From Pectinatus haikarae (GTDB taxonomy: Bacteria > Bacillota > Negativicutes > Selenomonadales > Selenomonadaceae), in the NCBI RefSeq assembly GCF_030813505.1, contig NZ_JAUSUE010000005.1: a stretch of 64,000 nt of DNA; one strand, given 5' to 3'. This document shows positions 50,672 through 60,222 of this stretch, piece after piece. A program made the position numbers and the translations under genes. Every line of letters begins with the position of its first letter. Position 1 is the stretch's first letter. The notes under the pieces were generated by a model, which was not told where the DNA came from, did no database searches, and worked only from the letters and a program-made list of their open reading frames with translations.

Positions 50672-52066
50672 ATGAAATTTTTTCGTACAAAAGACATTGA
50701 ACAAATGAGAGCACAGGCTCTCGCGTCGGGAATGGCTAAAAATCTTACGGCGGTGGATCTCGTTTTGCTGGGGATAGGCGGGGTCATAGGAACGGGCATT
50801 TTTGTTTTGACCGGGGTCGCTGCGGCAAAATATGCGGGTCCTGCTGTTGTGTTATCTTTTATTATTTCGGGATTTGCCTGCGGAATGGCAGGGCTCGCTT
50901 ATGCCGAATTTGCTTCTATTGTGCCGGCATCGGGCAGCGCATACACATATTCTTATGCGGCACTCGGTGAATTGATAGCTTTCATTGTAGGCTGGAATCT
51001 TGTGCTTGAATATACTGTCACCTCAAGTGCTGTGGCGGCAGGCTGGTCCGGCTATGTCACGGGGCTTTTCAATTCTGCCGGTGTTCAGCTGCCTTTTGCA
51101 TTTACGCATGTTCCGGCAGACGGCGGTATTATAAATATACCGGCTATACTGATAACGTTGCTATTGTCTTTCTTTTTAATCAGAGGAACGAAGGAAAGCA
51201 CCACGCTGAATCGTATTTTGGTGGGCATAAAGCTTATTGCCGTATTTATTTTTTTGTTTCTTGCGGGACCACAGGTGGATGTTACTAATTGGCAGCCCTT
51301 TATGCCGTTCGGTTTTTCTGGTGTAGCGGGCGGCGCAGCTATAGTTTTTTTTGCATATATTGGATTTGATGCGGTCGCCACCACGGCGGAAGAATGTAAA
51401 AATCCCGCCCGTGATCTGCCTATAGGGATGATAGGCTCTTTGGTATTGTGCACTATATTGTATGTGGTCGTTGCAGCGGTCCTCACAGGTGTGGTTCCCT
51501 ATTCGTCACTCAATAATCCGGAACCTGTAGCATATGCCCTGCGCTATATAGGTTATAATATGGGGTCTGCTCTGGTAGGTGTCGGAGCTATATGCGGTAT
51601 CACGACCGTACTGCTGGTCTTGCTTTACGGGCAGGCACGCATCTTTTTTGCCATGAGCAGAGACGGTATGATCCCGGCGGGCATATGCAAGATCCACCCG
51701 CGCTATAAAACCCCTTATCTCGTTACGGGTGCAGGCTGTGTGGTAGTTTCCGCAATAGCAGGTTTTGCGCCTATAGGAGTGATTGCCGAAATGGCCAACA
51801 TAGGAACATTATCTGCGTTCTTTGTTGCGGCTGCAGGTGTGATGGTTCTGCGTGTAAGAAGACCGGATCTGCCAAGAACATTCAAATGTCCCGCTGTATG
51901 GCTTGTCGGTCCTTTAGCAGTGCTTTCCTGCGGTTATCTTATGTATAATTTACCGGTTGAAACATGGATACGTTTTATAGTATGGTGTGTAATTGGTTTT
52001 GCAATATATTTATCTTATGGTTACAAACATAGCATATTGAATAATAAGCATGTAGTAAAAAAATAA
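50672..52066 (+). CDS. APC-family amino acid permease (YfnA/CAT-like)
   Basis: A 464-residue transporter with about 12 helices. LLGIGGVIGTGIFVLTGVAAA (about 31-51) is the glycine-rich unwound helix 1 that contacts the amino-acid backbone; EFASIVPASGSAYTYSYAALGE near 85-106, AYIGFDAVATTAEECKNPARDLP near 225-248 and LLYGQARIFFAMSRDGMIP near 315 are typical of the cationic amino-acid transporter subgroup with YfnA/GkApcT. GATAAGGAGA precedes the ATG. The unusually long structured leader suggests regulation by ligand or antitermination. Specific amino acid is unknown. Confidence 0.9.
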   Translation: MKFFRTKDIEQMRAQALASGMAKNLTAVDLVLLGIGGVIGTGIFVLTGVAAAKYAGPAVVLSFIISGFACGMAGLAYAEFASIVPASGSAYTYSYAALGELIAFIVGWNLVLEYTVTSSAVAAGWSGYVTGLFNSAGVQLPFAFTHVPADGGIINIPAILITLLLSFFLIRGTKESTTLNRILVGIKLIAVFIFLFLAGPQVDVTNWQPFMPFGFSGVAGGAAIVFFAYIGFDAVATTAEECKNPARDLPIGMIGSLVLCTILYVVVAAVLTGVVPYSSLNNPEPVAYALRYIGYNMGSALVGVGAICGITTVLLVLLYGQARIFFAMSRDGMIPAGICKIHPRYKTPYLVTGAGCVVVSAIAGFAPIGVIAEMANIGTLSAFFVAAAGVMVLRVRRPDLPRTFKCPAVWLVGPLAVLSCGYLMYNLPVETWIRFIVWCVIGFAIYLSYGYKHSILNNKHVVKK

Positions 52067-52081
52067 ATATTATGGTGCATT

Positions 52082-53503
52082 TTATAATTGCTTTTTTGGG
52101 AAAAATTTTATAAAAAGCAGCATAATGAGTATACTGAAAATGATCGAAGCAGACTGGGCATTGAATATGCCGAATCCTTTTCCGCTGTTGTAGAATTGCA
52201 GGACAATAGTCATCAATACACCACTGCCGGCGGAGAAGAAGGCGGCAGCAGTAGAAGCTTTTTTGCAGAACAGACCAAAAAGCAGCGGTGCAGTGAGAGA
52301 TACTGACATCAAAGAGTAGAATATGGACAGCGCAGAAATGACATTGGGCAGTATACCGGCAAGAAAAATACCGATCAGGCCTGCTGCCGCCGCGGCGAGG
52401 CGGCTCATCTGCAAAAGTTTTTTATCTGTGGCAGAGGGATTTATGAAGGATTTATATAAATCCTTGCTGAAAGATCCGGTGATCATATATAGTACGGCAT
52501 CTGCGGCGCTGATTTCTGCCGAGAAGATAGCAGCAAGAGCGACGGCCGATGCCCAGAAGGGCATACACTCCTTCATTATATAAGGCAGTGCCAAGTCGCT
52601 CTGCGGCAGGTCAGGGAACAGCGCATAGGCAGCCATGCCAAGAAATACGGGGACGATAGCAAAAGCAAGCATTGCCAGTCCGCAAAAAAAAGTGCTTAAA
52701 TAAACAGTTTTCTTATCTTTTGCCGCGTATATTTTTCCTATCAGTGCGGGTGACAAAAAGAATGAAGGGGTAAGCATCAGAAAAAAACCGATTATGGTAT
52801 TGCTTCCCAATCCGCCCAGACTAAAATAGTCAGCTGTTGCAGCAGATGAATTGCCAAGATGGGCGGCAGCTTTTGCATACAGACCATCCAGACCTCCCGC
52901 AAAATTCAGTACGAAGGGAACAGCAATAAAAAAACCCAGCAGCTTGACGCACACTTCTACAATATTTACATACGCTGCCGAGAGCAGACCGCCTGTGCAA
53001 AAATAAAGAACTATTACAACAGCGCCTATTAGGATGCCGCTGTTTTTATCTATATCAGCAATAACGGAAAGTATCCAGGCTATGCCCATGAGCTGTCCCG
53101 CAAAAATAGCGACCGTGCCGATAAGCATAAAAGATGAGATAAGACCGCGGAAATTTTTATTGTATCTGTATTCAAAGTAATCGCCCAAGGTGTAAAAATT
53201 ATGTTTTTTAGCCAAAGACCATATGTGCGGACCTATTATAAAAGCCAATATGAAGGTCCCGACAGCAGAAGCGGTGATCCACCATACGGCAGAAAGCCCT
53301 GCCTTGAAGCTGAGTCCGGCGACGCCGACAGTGGAGCCGGCTCCAATATTGGGGGCAATTAAGGTTATAAACAGGAGCAGCGGTCCGAGCTTTCGTCCAC
53401 CGACGAAAAAATCATCGGCAGTTTTTACCCGCCGTGACATAAAAGCGCCTATACTGATGAGAAACAGGGCATAAAGCGTAATGACGGTGATATAGCTGAT
53501 CAT
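52082..53503 (-). CDS. Sodium:solute symporter family protein
   Basis: A 473-residue SSS-family (SLC5-like) Na+-coupled carrier with about 13 helices. TADDFFVGGRKLGPLLLFITLIAPNIGAGSTVG near 28-60 is the conserved substrate/sodium region; YTLGDYFEYRYNKNFRGL and EISAADAVLYMITGSFSKDLYK near 325 are standard symporter blocks. The solute could be a carboxylate, proline or pantothenate; sequence alone does not say. AAAGGAG lies 13 bases before ATG 53503, long spacing, and a TTG at 53536 lacks a ribosome site. Convergent with the amino-acid permease. Confidence 0.88.
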   Translation of the reverse strand: MISYITVITLYALFLISIGAFMSRRVKTADDFFVGGRKLGPLLLFITLIAPNIGAGSTVGVAGLSFKAGLSAVWWITASAVGTFILAFIIGPHIWSLAKKHNFYTLGDYFEYRYNKNFRGLISSFMLIGTVAIFAGQLMGIAWILSVIADIDKNSGILIGAVVIVLYFCTGGLLSAAYVNIVEVCVKLLGFFIAVPFVLNFAGGLDGLYAKAAAHLGNSSAATADYFSLGGLGSNTIIGFFLMLTPSFFLSPALIGKIYAAKDKKTVYLSTFFCGLAMLAFAIVPVFLGMAAYALFPDLPQSDLALPYIMKECMPFWASAVALAAIFSAEISAADAVLYMITGSFSKDLYKSFINPSATDKKLLQMSRLAAAAAGLIGIFLAGILPNVISALSIFYSLMSVSLTAPLLFGLFCKKASTAAAFFSAGSGVLMTIVLQFYNSGKGFGIFNAQSASIIFSILIMLLFIKFFPKKQL

Positions 53504-53609
53504 GATATCAAAGCAGCTCCTTTTGCGGAAATTCAACTTAGCTTATAATACATGCATTGCTGTGAAATGTAAAGGCAGATTGAATTGTCGGTAAAAGTGT
53601 GCAGCAACC

Positions 53610-53653
53610 CATAAAAAGCAGCACCGTGCATTCATAATGCACGGTGCTGCTTT
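53610..53653 (-). terminator. Terminator of the transketolase gene
   Basis: AAAGCAGCACCGTGCAT pairs perfectly with ATGCACGGTGCTGCTTT; T-run on the minus strand. Confidence 0.92.
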
Positions 53654-53663
53654 CGGTTGAAAT

Positions 53664-53695
53664 TCAAGGGTATGATGGTTATATCATACCCTTGA
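53664..53695 (-). repeat. Inverted repeat immediately after the transketolase stop
   Basis: TCAAGGGTATGAT and ATCATACCCTTGA are perfectly complementary. It precedes the true terminator and may stabilise the mRNA end. Confidence 0.7.
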
Positions 53696-53701
53696 AAATG
53701 A

Positions 53702-55696
53702 TCAGTGATTTTTTAATACTTTTTTCATGGCAGCGGCTACATTTTCCTTTGTAAAACCGAATTTGACAAATAATTTATTTGCCGGTGCAGAAGCACCGAA
53801 ACCCTTCATAGTAACAGTGGTGCCGCTGAGTCCTGTATAACGTCCCCAGCCAAAATCGACAGCGGCTTCGACAGCCACACGCGCACAAATATTTTTGGGC
53901 AGGATACTTTCTTTATATTCATCGCTTTGCTGTTCAAAAAGATCCATACATGGCATGCTTACAACACGTACATCAATATTTTCGGCTGCCAGCATTTCCT
54001 GAGCCTCCACAGCCAGAGAAACTTCTGATCCGCTGGCGATAAAGATCCCGTCCGGCACTTCTTTAGTGGACGGGGCAACAACGTAAGCACCTTTGAGAGC
54101 ATCTTTGCTGCTGCCGGCAAGCTGCGGCAGATTTTGGCGAGTCAGAACGAGTGCCGTAGGCGTTGATTTACTGGTGATGGCAAGATACCAGCCGGCAGCG
54201 GTTTCCGTGGCGTCGGCTGGGCGGAATATATTGATATTGGGCATGGCTCTGAGCATAGCAAGCTGTTCCACCGGCTCATGTGTGGGACCGTCTTCGCCCA
54301 CGCCGATACTGTCGTGTGTGAGAACATAGGTTGTCGGCAGTTTCATTAAGGCAGCCAGACGCATCATCGGTTTCATGTAGTCACTGAAGACAAAAAATGT
54401 GCCTACGTATGGACGCAGACCACCATGCAGAGCAAGACCATTCTCTATACCTGCCATGGCAAGTTCTCTTACGCCGAAATGGAGATTGCGGCCGCTGTAA
54501 TCTGCCTTGCTGAAGCTGGCTTCACCATTCATATGTGTTTTATTGGAAGGCGCCAGATCCGCGCTGCCGCCGATGAGCTGCGGCAGGATTTCTTTAATGC
54601 GGTTAATCATTATACCGGAAAGGTTTCTGGTTGCCTGCGGCTTATTTTCATATGCCCAAAAAGCTTCATCATGAAGAAGAGCATCGCTGTCAGCATCTTT
54701 ATGAAATTTGTCCCATAAAAGCTTTTCCTGAGGGAAATTTTCTGTGTATTCATTGAAAAGTTTCTGCCATTTTTCCTCAGCAGTTTCACCTTTTGCAGAT
54801 AATTCACGATAATGTTCATAAACATCATCAGGGACAGAAAAAGCTTCCTGAGAAGGCCAGCCCAGATTTTCTTTTAAAGCCTTTACATTGTCTTCACCCA
54901 ATGGTTCGCCATGCGCACTGGCTTTGCCTTGTTTGGCAGGACAGCCGTAGCCGATTTGTGTTTTGACGGTAATGAAGGACGGGTGTTCTTTATCTGCCTT
55001 GGCGGCTTCTATGGCGGCGCCTATAGCAGCCAGATCGTTGCCGTCTTCGACGGTGATGATCTGGAAACCGAAAGCTTCCATGCGTTTTTGTACATTTTCC
55101 GTGAAAGCGATATCCGTGCTGCCTTCAATGGAAATTTTGTTGCTGTCATATAAAATTATAAGCTTGTCAAGACCGAGCGTGCCCGCAAGGGAAAAGGCTT
55201 CGGAAGAAATGCCTTCCATCATGCAGCCGTCGCCGCCGAGGGCAAATGTATAATGATCGACTATAGGAAATTTCGGTTTATTGAATGTGGCAGCTAAATG
55301 AGCTTCTGCCATAGTCATGCCGACTGCCATTGACATACCTGCTCCCAGCGGACCGGTAGTGGCTTCAACGCCGGTTGTATGTCCGTATTCAGGGTGGCCC
55401 GGTGTAAGGGAATTATCCTGACGGAAATTTTTCAAATCTTCAATAGTCAAACCATAAGAAAACAGATGTAAAAGTGAGTATAAAAGTGCGGAGCCATGCC
55501 CCCCTGAGAGAATAAAACGGTCACGGTTGGACCATTTTGGATTTTTAGCATTGTGATTCATATGTTTTGCCCAGAGTTCATAAGCCATAGCAGCAGACCC
55601 CAGCGGAAGACCAGGATGACCAGAATTAGCTTTTTGAACGGCATCTGCAGACAATACACGGATGGCGTTTACACATTTCATATCAATATTACTCAT
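53702..55696 (-). CDS. tkt: Transketolase
   Basis: A 664-residue thiamine diphosphate enzyme of the pentose phosphate pathway, moving two-carbon units between sugar phosphates. Blocks: ANSGHPGLPLGSAAMAYELW at the N-terminus, GHGSALLYSLLH, the ThDP motif GDGCMMEGISSEA near 153-165 with the NKISIEG end, and DSIGVGEDGPTHEPVEQL near 460-477. Full-length single-chain form. GGAGAG precedes the start on the minus strand. Monocistronic, with a double hairpin after the stop. Assignment is secure. Confidence 0.97.
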   Translation of the reverse strand: MSNIDMKCVNAIRVLSADAVQKANSGHPGLPLGSAAMAYELWAKHMNHNAKNPKWSNRDRFILSGGHGSALLYSLLHLFSYGLTIEDLKNFRQDNSLTPGHPEYGHTTGVEATTGPLGAGMSMAVGMTMAEAHLAATFNKPKFPIVDHYTFALGGDGCMMEGISSEAFSLAGTLGLDKLIILYDSNKISIEGSTDIAFTENVQKRMEAFGFQIITVEDGNDLAAIGAAIEAAKADKEHPSFITVKTQIGYGCPAKQGKASAHGEPLGEDNVKALKENLGWPSQEAFSVPDDVYEHYRELSAKGETAEEKWQKLFNEYTENFPQEKLLWDKFHKDADSDALLHDEAFWAYENKPQATRNLSGIMINRIKEILPQLIGGSADLAPSNKTHMNGEASFSKADYSGRNLHFGVRELAMAGIENGLALHGGLRPYVGTFFVFSDYMKPMMRLAALMKLPTTYVLTHDSIGVGEDGPTHEPVEQLAMLRAMPNINIFRPADATETAAGWYLAITSKSTPTALVLTRQNLPQLAGSSKDALKGAYVVAPSTKEVPDGIFIASGSEVSLAVEAQEMLAAENIDVRVVSMPCMDLFEQQSDEYKESILPKNICARVAVEAAVDFGWGRYTGLSGTTVTMKGFGASAPANKLFVKFGFTKENVAAAMKKVLKNH

Positions 55697-56076
55697 GATA
55701 TCTCTCCTTTTTAATCAGCTATATAAAATACATTTTGCTGTCGTAAATTTAGCGGAAATACTGATATAAAAGATATCCGGGAAAACAGCATAACCCGAAC
55801 GGCATGCTTTATTCAATATTTCTTCTGTGCGGATATAGCGATATATGTATTATTTTTCGAGGGGATTTTTATGCAGGCTATATCCCTGTATATTAGTATA
55901 TGACATAAATATATATTTTATCAATATATATTTGTATTTTCTTTCTATGGTAAATTATCTGGCATATTATGTAGATGAAAGAAAAAATAGAATTGTTTAC
56001 GAAAAGTTTGTTCAAAATATGAATATGATAAAAAACAGACATCTGCATGTGAAAATTGCAGATGCCTGTTTTTCAA
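55697..56076. other. AT-rich gap right of transketolase
   Basis: Contains the transketolase ribosome site at its left, no convincing gene, and the hairpin terminator at its right end. Confidence 0.6.
56031..56073. terminator. Terminator next to the Ser-rich protein gene
   Basis: AAAACAG, ATCTGCA face TGCAGAT, CTGTTTT with small interruptions and T-runs on both strands; the minus-strand gene ends three bases away. Confidence 0.8.
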
Positions 56077-56445
56077 TCAGATGCTGGAACTAAAAAGACT
56101 GCCTGTTAAAGCACTGCTGCTGGCAGAGGAATCGTTGAATCTGTCAAGCTGATTGGTCGGGGCTGAACTGTTGTTTTTGCTGTTTGCCGTTGAATTCTGG
56201 ATACTTACTTTAGTTTCAGAAATGACCTTGTCACCCTGAGTTACTATTATGAGCATAGAACCATCAGCTAATTTTTCCGTAGTAGTTACGGTTTCGTCAT
56301 CCTGAGTGCTTTCATTTCCGCCGGCTGAGGAGGTGCCTGAAGTACCTGCGGTCGATGAGGCTGAGGCAGTGGATGATGATGCTTTTTGCGTGGTATACGA
56401 ATTCAAAAGAGCGGACAGACTGTCCAGAGAGCTTATACTGCTCAT
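56077..56445 (-). CDS. Serine/threonine-rich low-complexity protein
   Basis: A 122-residue protein. The N-terminus (SSISSLDSLSALLNSY) could be an amphipathic helix, followed by a low-complexity Ser/Thr/Ala linker (about 20-45). A short folded-looking section KLADGSMLIIVTQGDKVISETKV (about 58-80) follows, then another Ser/Asn-rich tail. No signal peptide. I do not recognise the family; the N-terminus is reminiscent of flagellar hook or export-associated small proteins, which is only a hint. ATG 56445 has AAAGGAG seven bases upstream. Confidence 0.7.
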   Translation of the reverse strand: MSSISSLDSLSALLNSYTTQKASSSTASASSTAGTSGTSSAGGNESTQDDETVTTTEKLADGSMLIIVTQGDKVISETKVSIQNSTANSKNNSSAPTNQLDRFNDSSASSSALTGSLFSSSI

Positions 56446-56756
56446 TGCCATTCTCCTTTCAATAAAAATAGTTGTTATAAATATGCGTGCATCTCTATTT
56501 TCACAGCTGTTTGATATGGTGGCATTAGGACAAAGCTGCTATATAGAGCAGAAAATCCGCATCCGTGCGGCTGGTGTGTATACAGGCTGTCGTATGGAAC
56601 AGAAGGCGGCAGCCTGCCTTCTTCCTATATAATAACATACTGTATGAAAATATTGCTAATCATACATAATATATATCGTAATTACGTGCAAAAAAATTAA
56701 GGTCCATTTCAGGGAGAATTTATATCCTGAATATTAAATAAATATTTATGGCAAAC

Positions 56757-56785
56757 TTGAAAATTATATGTCTTTATGTTACAAT
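56757..56785 (+). promoter_or_regulatory. Promoter of the 56.8 kb RNA
   Basis: TTGAAA (56757-56762), 17-base spacer, TACAAT (56780-56785). Confidence 0.7.
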
Positions 56786-56791
56786 ATGCCG

Positions 56792-57000
56792 TATATTGAC
56801 GGTTTTCAGTAAAGTGACGGTCTGGGCTTTTGCAGATGTTAGTCTGTTGGAAGGCAGATTGCGCTTATATACATAATCTTGCATATGATGAAACGAATAA
56901 GCAATGTTGTAGATGGATTTTGGAAAGTCGAATAGTGGGCTGTTTTTTGCTTGGGCTATATAGACACCTATATCTTTTTTTGATATAGGTGTTTTTTTTT
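56792..57000 (+). ncRNA. Candidate structured RNA of about 209 nt
   Basis: Between the promoter and a perfect terminator, no ORF fits. Hairpins readable by eye include AGTCTG-TTGGAAGG-CAGATT (about 56850-56869) and ATTGCGCTTAT pairing with ATAAGCAAT around CATA/TATG (56867-56916). The two ends do not pair, so a 6S RNA rod looks unlikely, and the SRP RNA core is absent. It could be a small RNA or a riboswitch-type leader of the gene at 57070. Confidence 0.5.
56964..57000 (+). terminator. Terminator of the 56.8 kb RNA
   Basis: ACACCTATATC pairs perfectly with GATATAGGTGT, then nine T. Confidence 0.9.
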
Positions 57001-57069
57001 CTGAAATATTTTTATAAAAAGCAATAATAGTATGGTTAATTTGGAGGATCTCTGATCAATTAAAGAAGA

Positions 57070-57894
57070 GTGACAGGAGATAATCTTTTCTTGATCGGGA
57101 CTTTCATGAAAATAATGATATCAAAGGAGAAATATTTGTGGTTAAAAAAAAATCTTTATCTGCAATCTATTCAATCAATACTGGATTACCAAAAAACACT
57201 GAGGCATAATATATATGAGTATTATCAGTTCCCTGAACTGACACAGATAAAGTATATAACAGTGGGAAGGCAGGTAGAACTCATTGTTTATGTGGAGTAT
57301 TTTTCAAAGTGGGAGAAGGTTTTACTGGGTTATGGAGATGAACACAATAATTTTAAAAAATACTATCCGCTGATCCTGAATTTTATGAAAAAATATGTTT
57401 TGCCAAAAAAAGAAAAAGATTATTCATCCCACATCCGCTATTATCATCTGTTTAATCCCTGTATGCAGCAAACGCTATCATACAGCATCTCGCTCACGGT
57501 ATATGATGATAATATATTTAAGCATCTTACAAAAGGACAGGGCAGCGGTGACGATTCTATGGCTGCAGATATATCCAGATATTATCGGGAGCAGAATTTA
57601 CGCGGACCGGAATGGGTCACGGTTGTGAGCCTTGATAAAATTTTTGTGGCAATTATAATAAGCGGTGTTACCTCTCCTTTTTGGCATAGATATCAGCAGG
57701 TTTCCTTGGAATCAAGAATATTTTTTAAAGATGCTATAAAGCAGTTGTCAAAAGAGGCAATTGAATTTTCATTTAAAAATCACAATATTGCAGGAGGACG
57801 CATTTTATTCTCTGATTTTCAATGGAAGGAGGATACCATATTTATTGTGGCAATTCGTGACAAGGAAAGCTGGGAGAAATTATTGAAAGTATAA
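57070..57894 (+). CDS. DUF2294/MpsC-like protein
   Basis: The frame encodes 274 residues. The last 110 (ISRYYREQNLRGPEWVTVVS onward) follow the DUF2294/MpsC pattern, as does the RGPE motif at about 178-181; the first half (residues 30-150) looks like a diverged second copy with shared Tyr/Lys-rich style. MpsC was linked to a membrane-potential system in Staphylococcus; most members are uncharacterised. Start is uncertain: GTG 57070 has only AAGAAGA; TTG 57091 lies ten bases after AGGAGA; ATG 57106 is also possible. It is 56 bases before a chemoreceptor gene and may be co-expressed with it. Confidence 0.7.
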   Translation: MTGDNLFLIGTFMKIMISKEKYLWLKKNLYLQSIQSILDYQKTLRHNIYEYYQFPELTQIKYITVGRQVELIVYVEYFSKWEKVLLGYGDEHNNFKKYYPLILNFMKKYVLPKKEKDYSSHIRYYHLFNPCMQQTLSYSISLTVYDDNIFKHLTKGQGSGDDSMAADISRYYREQNLRGPEWVTVVSLDKIFVAIIISGVTSPFWHRYQQVSLESRIFFKDAIKQLSKEAIEFSFKNHNIAGGRILFSDFQWKEDTIFIVAIRDKESWEKLLKV

Positions 57895-57950
57895 TTCAAA
57901 AATTTTTTAAATAATTTATTGTAATTTATAATTAAAGGGGAGATTTTCTA

Positions 57951-59672
57951 GTGCGATGGTTAAATGATTTGAAAGTCGGCGTCAAAATAAGCCTGCTGGG
58001 TGTGGGGTCTGTGGTTGTGCTGATTCTTGTTGGGGGGATCGGTTATTACTGTTTGCAGAGTATTAGTGATGACATGGAAAAAATGTATAGTGAAAAACTC
58101 ACAGCTGTGCAGTTCATAAATGATACCCGGGCTCAGAACAACAAGATTGATTCGGATGTATTTGCTTTGATGGTGGCGCAGCAGGACAGTGAACAAAAGG
58201 TATTTATCGATGATATAAGAACGCGCGTGGAATTATTTAATAAAGACTCGGAAGAATTCAAGAAAATACCTTTAGGTGATGCTGAAAAGGTAAAATATCA
58301 GAAATTGATGGATCAGCTGGCCGCTTATCGGGAGGTCAGAAGTAAAATATTGGATCTGGCAGTGCAGAATAAAAATCAGGAAGCATTCAATCTTTATATG
58401 ACGCAGGGAAAACCAATGGCTGAAGGTTTTGTCAAAGATTTAGGCACTTTTTCCGATGAAATAAAGAAATCGGCAGATATGATGAACGCAGAAAGCAGAA
58501 AAACAGCTGCTTCGGCGGGAATGATATTTGTAGGAATAATTTTATTGTCCATATTGTTTATGGCAGGCTTTAGCTGGATGATCATAAAACAGATAACAGG
58601 CAGACTGCATGACTTTACTAAGTATATAGATATATTGGCAGGCGGTGACTTTTCTAAGTCAATCAGCCAGAAAAGCCTGGATGATAAAAGTGAATTTGGC
58701 ACTGTTTCAAGAATGGTAGACAAAATGAAAAATAATATCCATTCTTTGGTAAAAGAATTGACTGATATCGCAGAACAGCTAGCAGCCTCTTCTGAAGAAT
58801 TGACAGCCAACGCTGAAGAATCGGCGCAGGCATCGGATCAGATCGCAAGCGCTGTTTCCAAAGTGGCCGAAGGATCGGAAAGACAATTGGCCGCGGCTGA
58901 TAACACGACAAATGTCGTGGAACAGATGTCGACAGCAATCGAACAGGTGGCCGTAAATACGGAAACAGTGGCAAATTCTGCGGAAGATACAGCAAATGCC
59001 GCCAACAAGGGTGAAGATTCCATTAAAAAAGCTGTAAGTCAGATGGAGATCATAGAAACCAAAACCAATGCCACTGCAGATGTAATAGCGGATTTGGAAG
59101 AAAAGTCCAAACAGATAGGGCAGATCGTGGATGTTATTTCCAATATTTCAGGACAGACGAACCTGCTCGCACTTAATGCCGCAATAGAAGCGGCAAGAGC
59201 GGGAGAAGCAGGCAAGGGCTTTGCCGTGGTGGCAGAGGAAGTAAGGAAACTCGCCGAACAGTCTCAGGATGCAGCCAAGCAGATTACTGAACTCATCAGT
59301 GAAGTGCAGACAAAAACGGATAATGCCGTCATTTACATGAATGACGGTAAAAAAGAAGTTGATGTAGGAGCAAAGGTCGTATCCGGAGCCGGTGACAGTT
59401 TTGGACAAATTTTGAGCATGGTGCGTAATATGACAGGACAAATACATGAAATTTCGGCAGCAGTGGAAGAAATAACGAGCAGTACACAAGATGTCGTAAC
59501 ATCAGCAAAAAGTGTCAATGAGGAAAGCCAAAGATCTTCGGAACATACGCAGACAATTTCTGCATCCGCTCAGGAACAATCATCTTCCATCGAAGAAGTT
59601 GCGACAGCAAGCGAACATCTTGCTCAGATGGCAGAAAAACTGGAACATTCCATTCGCAGGTTTAAAATCTAA
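57951..59672 (+). CDS. Methyl-accepting chemotaxis protein (4-helix-bundle sensor)
   Basis: A 573-residue membrane chemoreceptor starting at GTG after AAGGGGAG. A membrane helix (about 11-34) is followed by a periplasmic four-helix bundle (about 35-185; AVQFINDTRAQNNKIDSDVF), a second membrane helix (about 190-212), HAMP, and a long cytoplasmic coiled coil with GQTNLLALNAAIEAARAGEA and KGFAVVAEEVRKLAEQSQ. The bundle resembles 4HB_MCP_1 sensors for small molecules. It follows the DUF2294 gene closely and is closed by a strong terminator. Confidence 0.95.
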   Translation: MRWLNDLKVGVKISLLGVGSVVVLILVGGIGYYCLQSISDDMEKMYSEKLTAVQFINDTRAQNNKIDSDVFALMVAQQDSEQKVFIDDIRTRVELFNKDSEEFKKIPLGDAEKVKYQKLMDQLAAYREVRSKILDLAVQNKNQEAFNLYMTQGKPMAEGFVKDLGTFSDEIKKSADMMNAESRKTAASAGMIFVGIILLSILFMAGFSWMIIKQITGRLHDFTKYIDILAGGDFSKSISQKSLDDKSEFGTVSRMVDKMKNNIHSLVKELTDIAEQLAASSEELTANAEESAQASDQIASAVSKVAEGSERQLAAADNTTNVVEQMSTAIEQVAVNTETVANSAEDTANAANKGEDSIKKAVSQMEIIETKTNATADVIADLEEKSKQIGQIVDVISNISGQTNLLALNAAIEAARAGEAGKGFAVVAEEVRKLAEQSQDAAKQITELISEVQTKTDNAVIYMNDGKKEVDVGAKVVSGAGDSFGQILSMVRNMTGQIHEISAAVEEITSSTQDVVTSAKSVNEESQRSSEHTQTISASAQEQSSSIEEVATASEHLAQMAEKLEHSIRRFKI

Positions 59673-59749
59673 AATTGGTAATGAGAGACGGTTTTTGTAA
59701 TAGCTGTACAGTTTAATATATGCCGTTATTTCAATTGAAATAATGCAAT

Positions 59750-59794
59750 AAAAGGACCGCTGCTTTTGTTTGGAAAAGCAGCGGTCCTTTTATC
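59750..59794 (+). terminator. Strong terminator after the chemoreceptor
   Basis: AAAAGGACCGCTGCTTTT pairs perfectly with AAAAGCAGCGGTCCTTTT around GTTTGG. Confidence 0.95.
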
Positions 59795-59823
59795 GACATG
59801 GAAGGGGACGGCACGGGATAAAT

Positions 59824-60027
59824 TTACTCAAGATGGATAAAAAAATTGGCATTAAATGAAGATAGATCACCGTATTCTGGATACGAAGAGAATTTTTGGC
59901 GGGCGATGCAGCGCTGCCGACAACATTTTTTGGCAAGCAATGATTTTTTCTGACCGTATGCATCAAGCTTTTTGAGAAGAAAATTAAACAGTCTGCACAA
60001 AATAAATGAATTGTATTGATCCGGCAT
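59824..60027 (-). CDS. Small basic hypothetical protein
   Basis: A 67-residue frame that starts at ATG 60027, with AAGGGGATA nine bases upstream. It is basic, with the run KKSLLAKKCCRQRCIARQKF in the middle and three cysteines in CCRQRC. I recognise no family. It lies between a terminator and the LysR gene, divergent from the latter. Real coding status rests on the ribosome site only. Confidence 0.45.
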   Translation of the reverse strand: MPDQYNSFILCRLFNFLLKKLDAYGQKKSLLAKKCCRQRCIARQKFSSYPEYGDLSSFNANFFIHLE

Positions 60028-60222
60028 GTATATTATCCCCTTAAATTCAACAACACGATAGCATGATAAAAGCTTTATAATTATTGGCGCTTTGAGCTTT
60101 CTGATGATTAATATTATGAACTCAATATTAGATAAAAGGAAATACAATAATAGAATAAATATATAGTTAAAAACTATATAAAAATGTATAATGTAAATGA
60201 AATGAGGGGAGGAATATATGCA

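Larger units (their letters stand above)
56446..57069 (+). other. Gap holding an apparent free-standing RNA gene
   Basis: Bases 56446-56750 show nothing I can name; 56757-57000 form a promoter, a structured stretch and a terminator (below); 57040-57048 has TTGGAGGA some 25 bases ahead of the next coding frame. Confidence 0.6.

Noticed and set aside
55845..56093. 82-codon plus-strand frame
   Set aside because: AT-rich with a Tyr/Ile-biased composition, no ribosome site, and it runs through a bidirectional terminator.
56792..57000. 6S RNA (ssrS)
   Set aside because: The 5' and 3' ends do not pair into the required rod with a central bulge; kept as an unassigned RNA.
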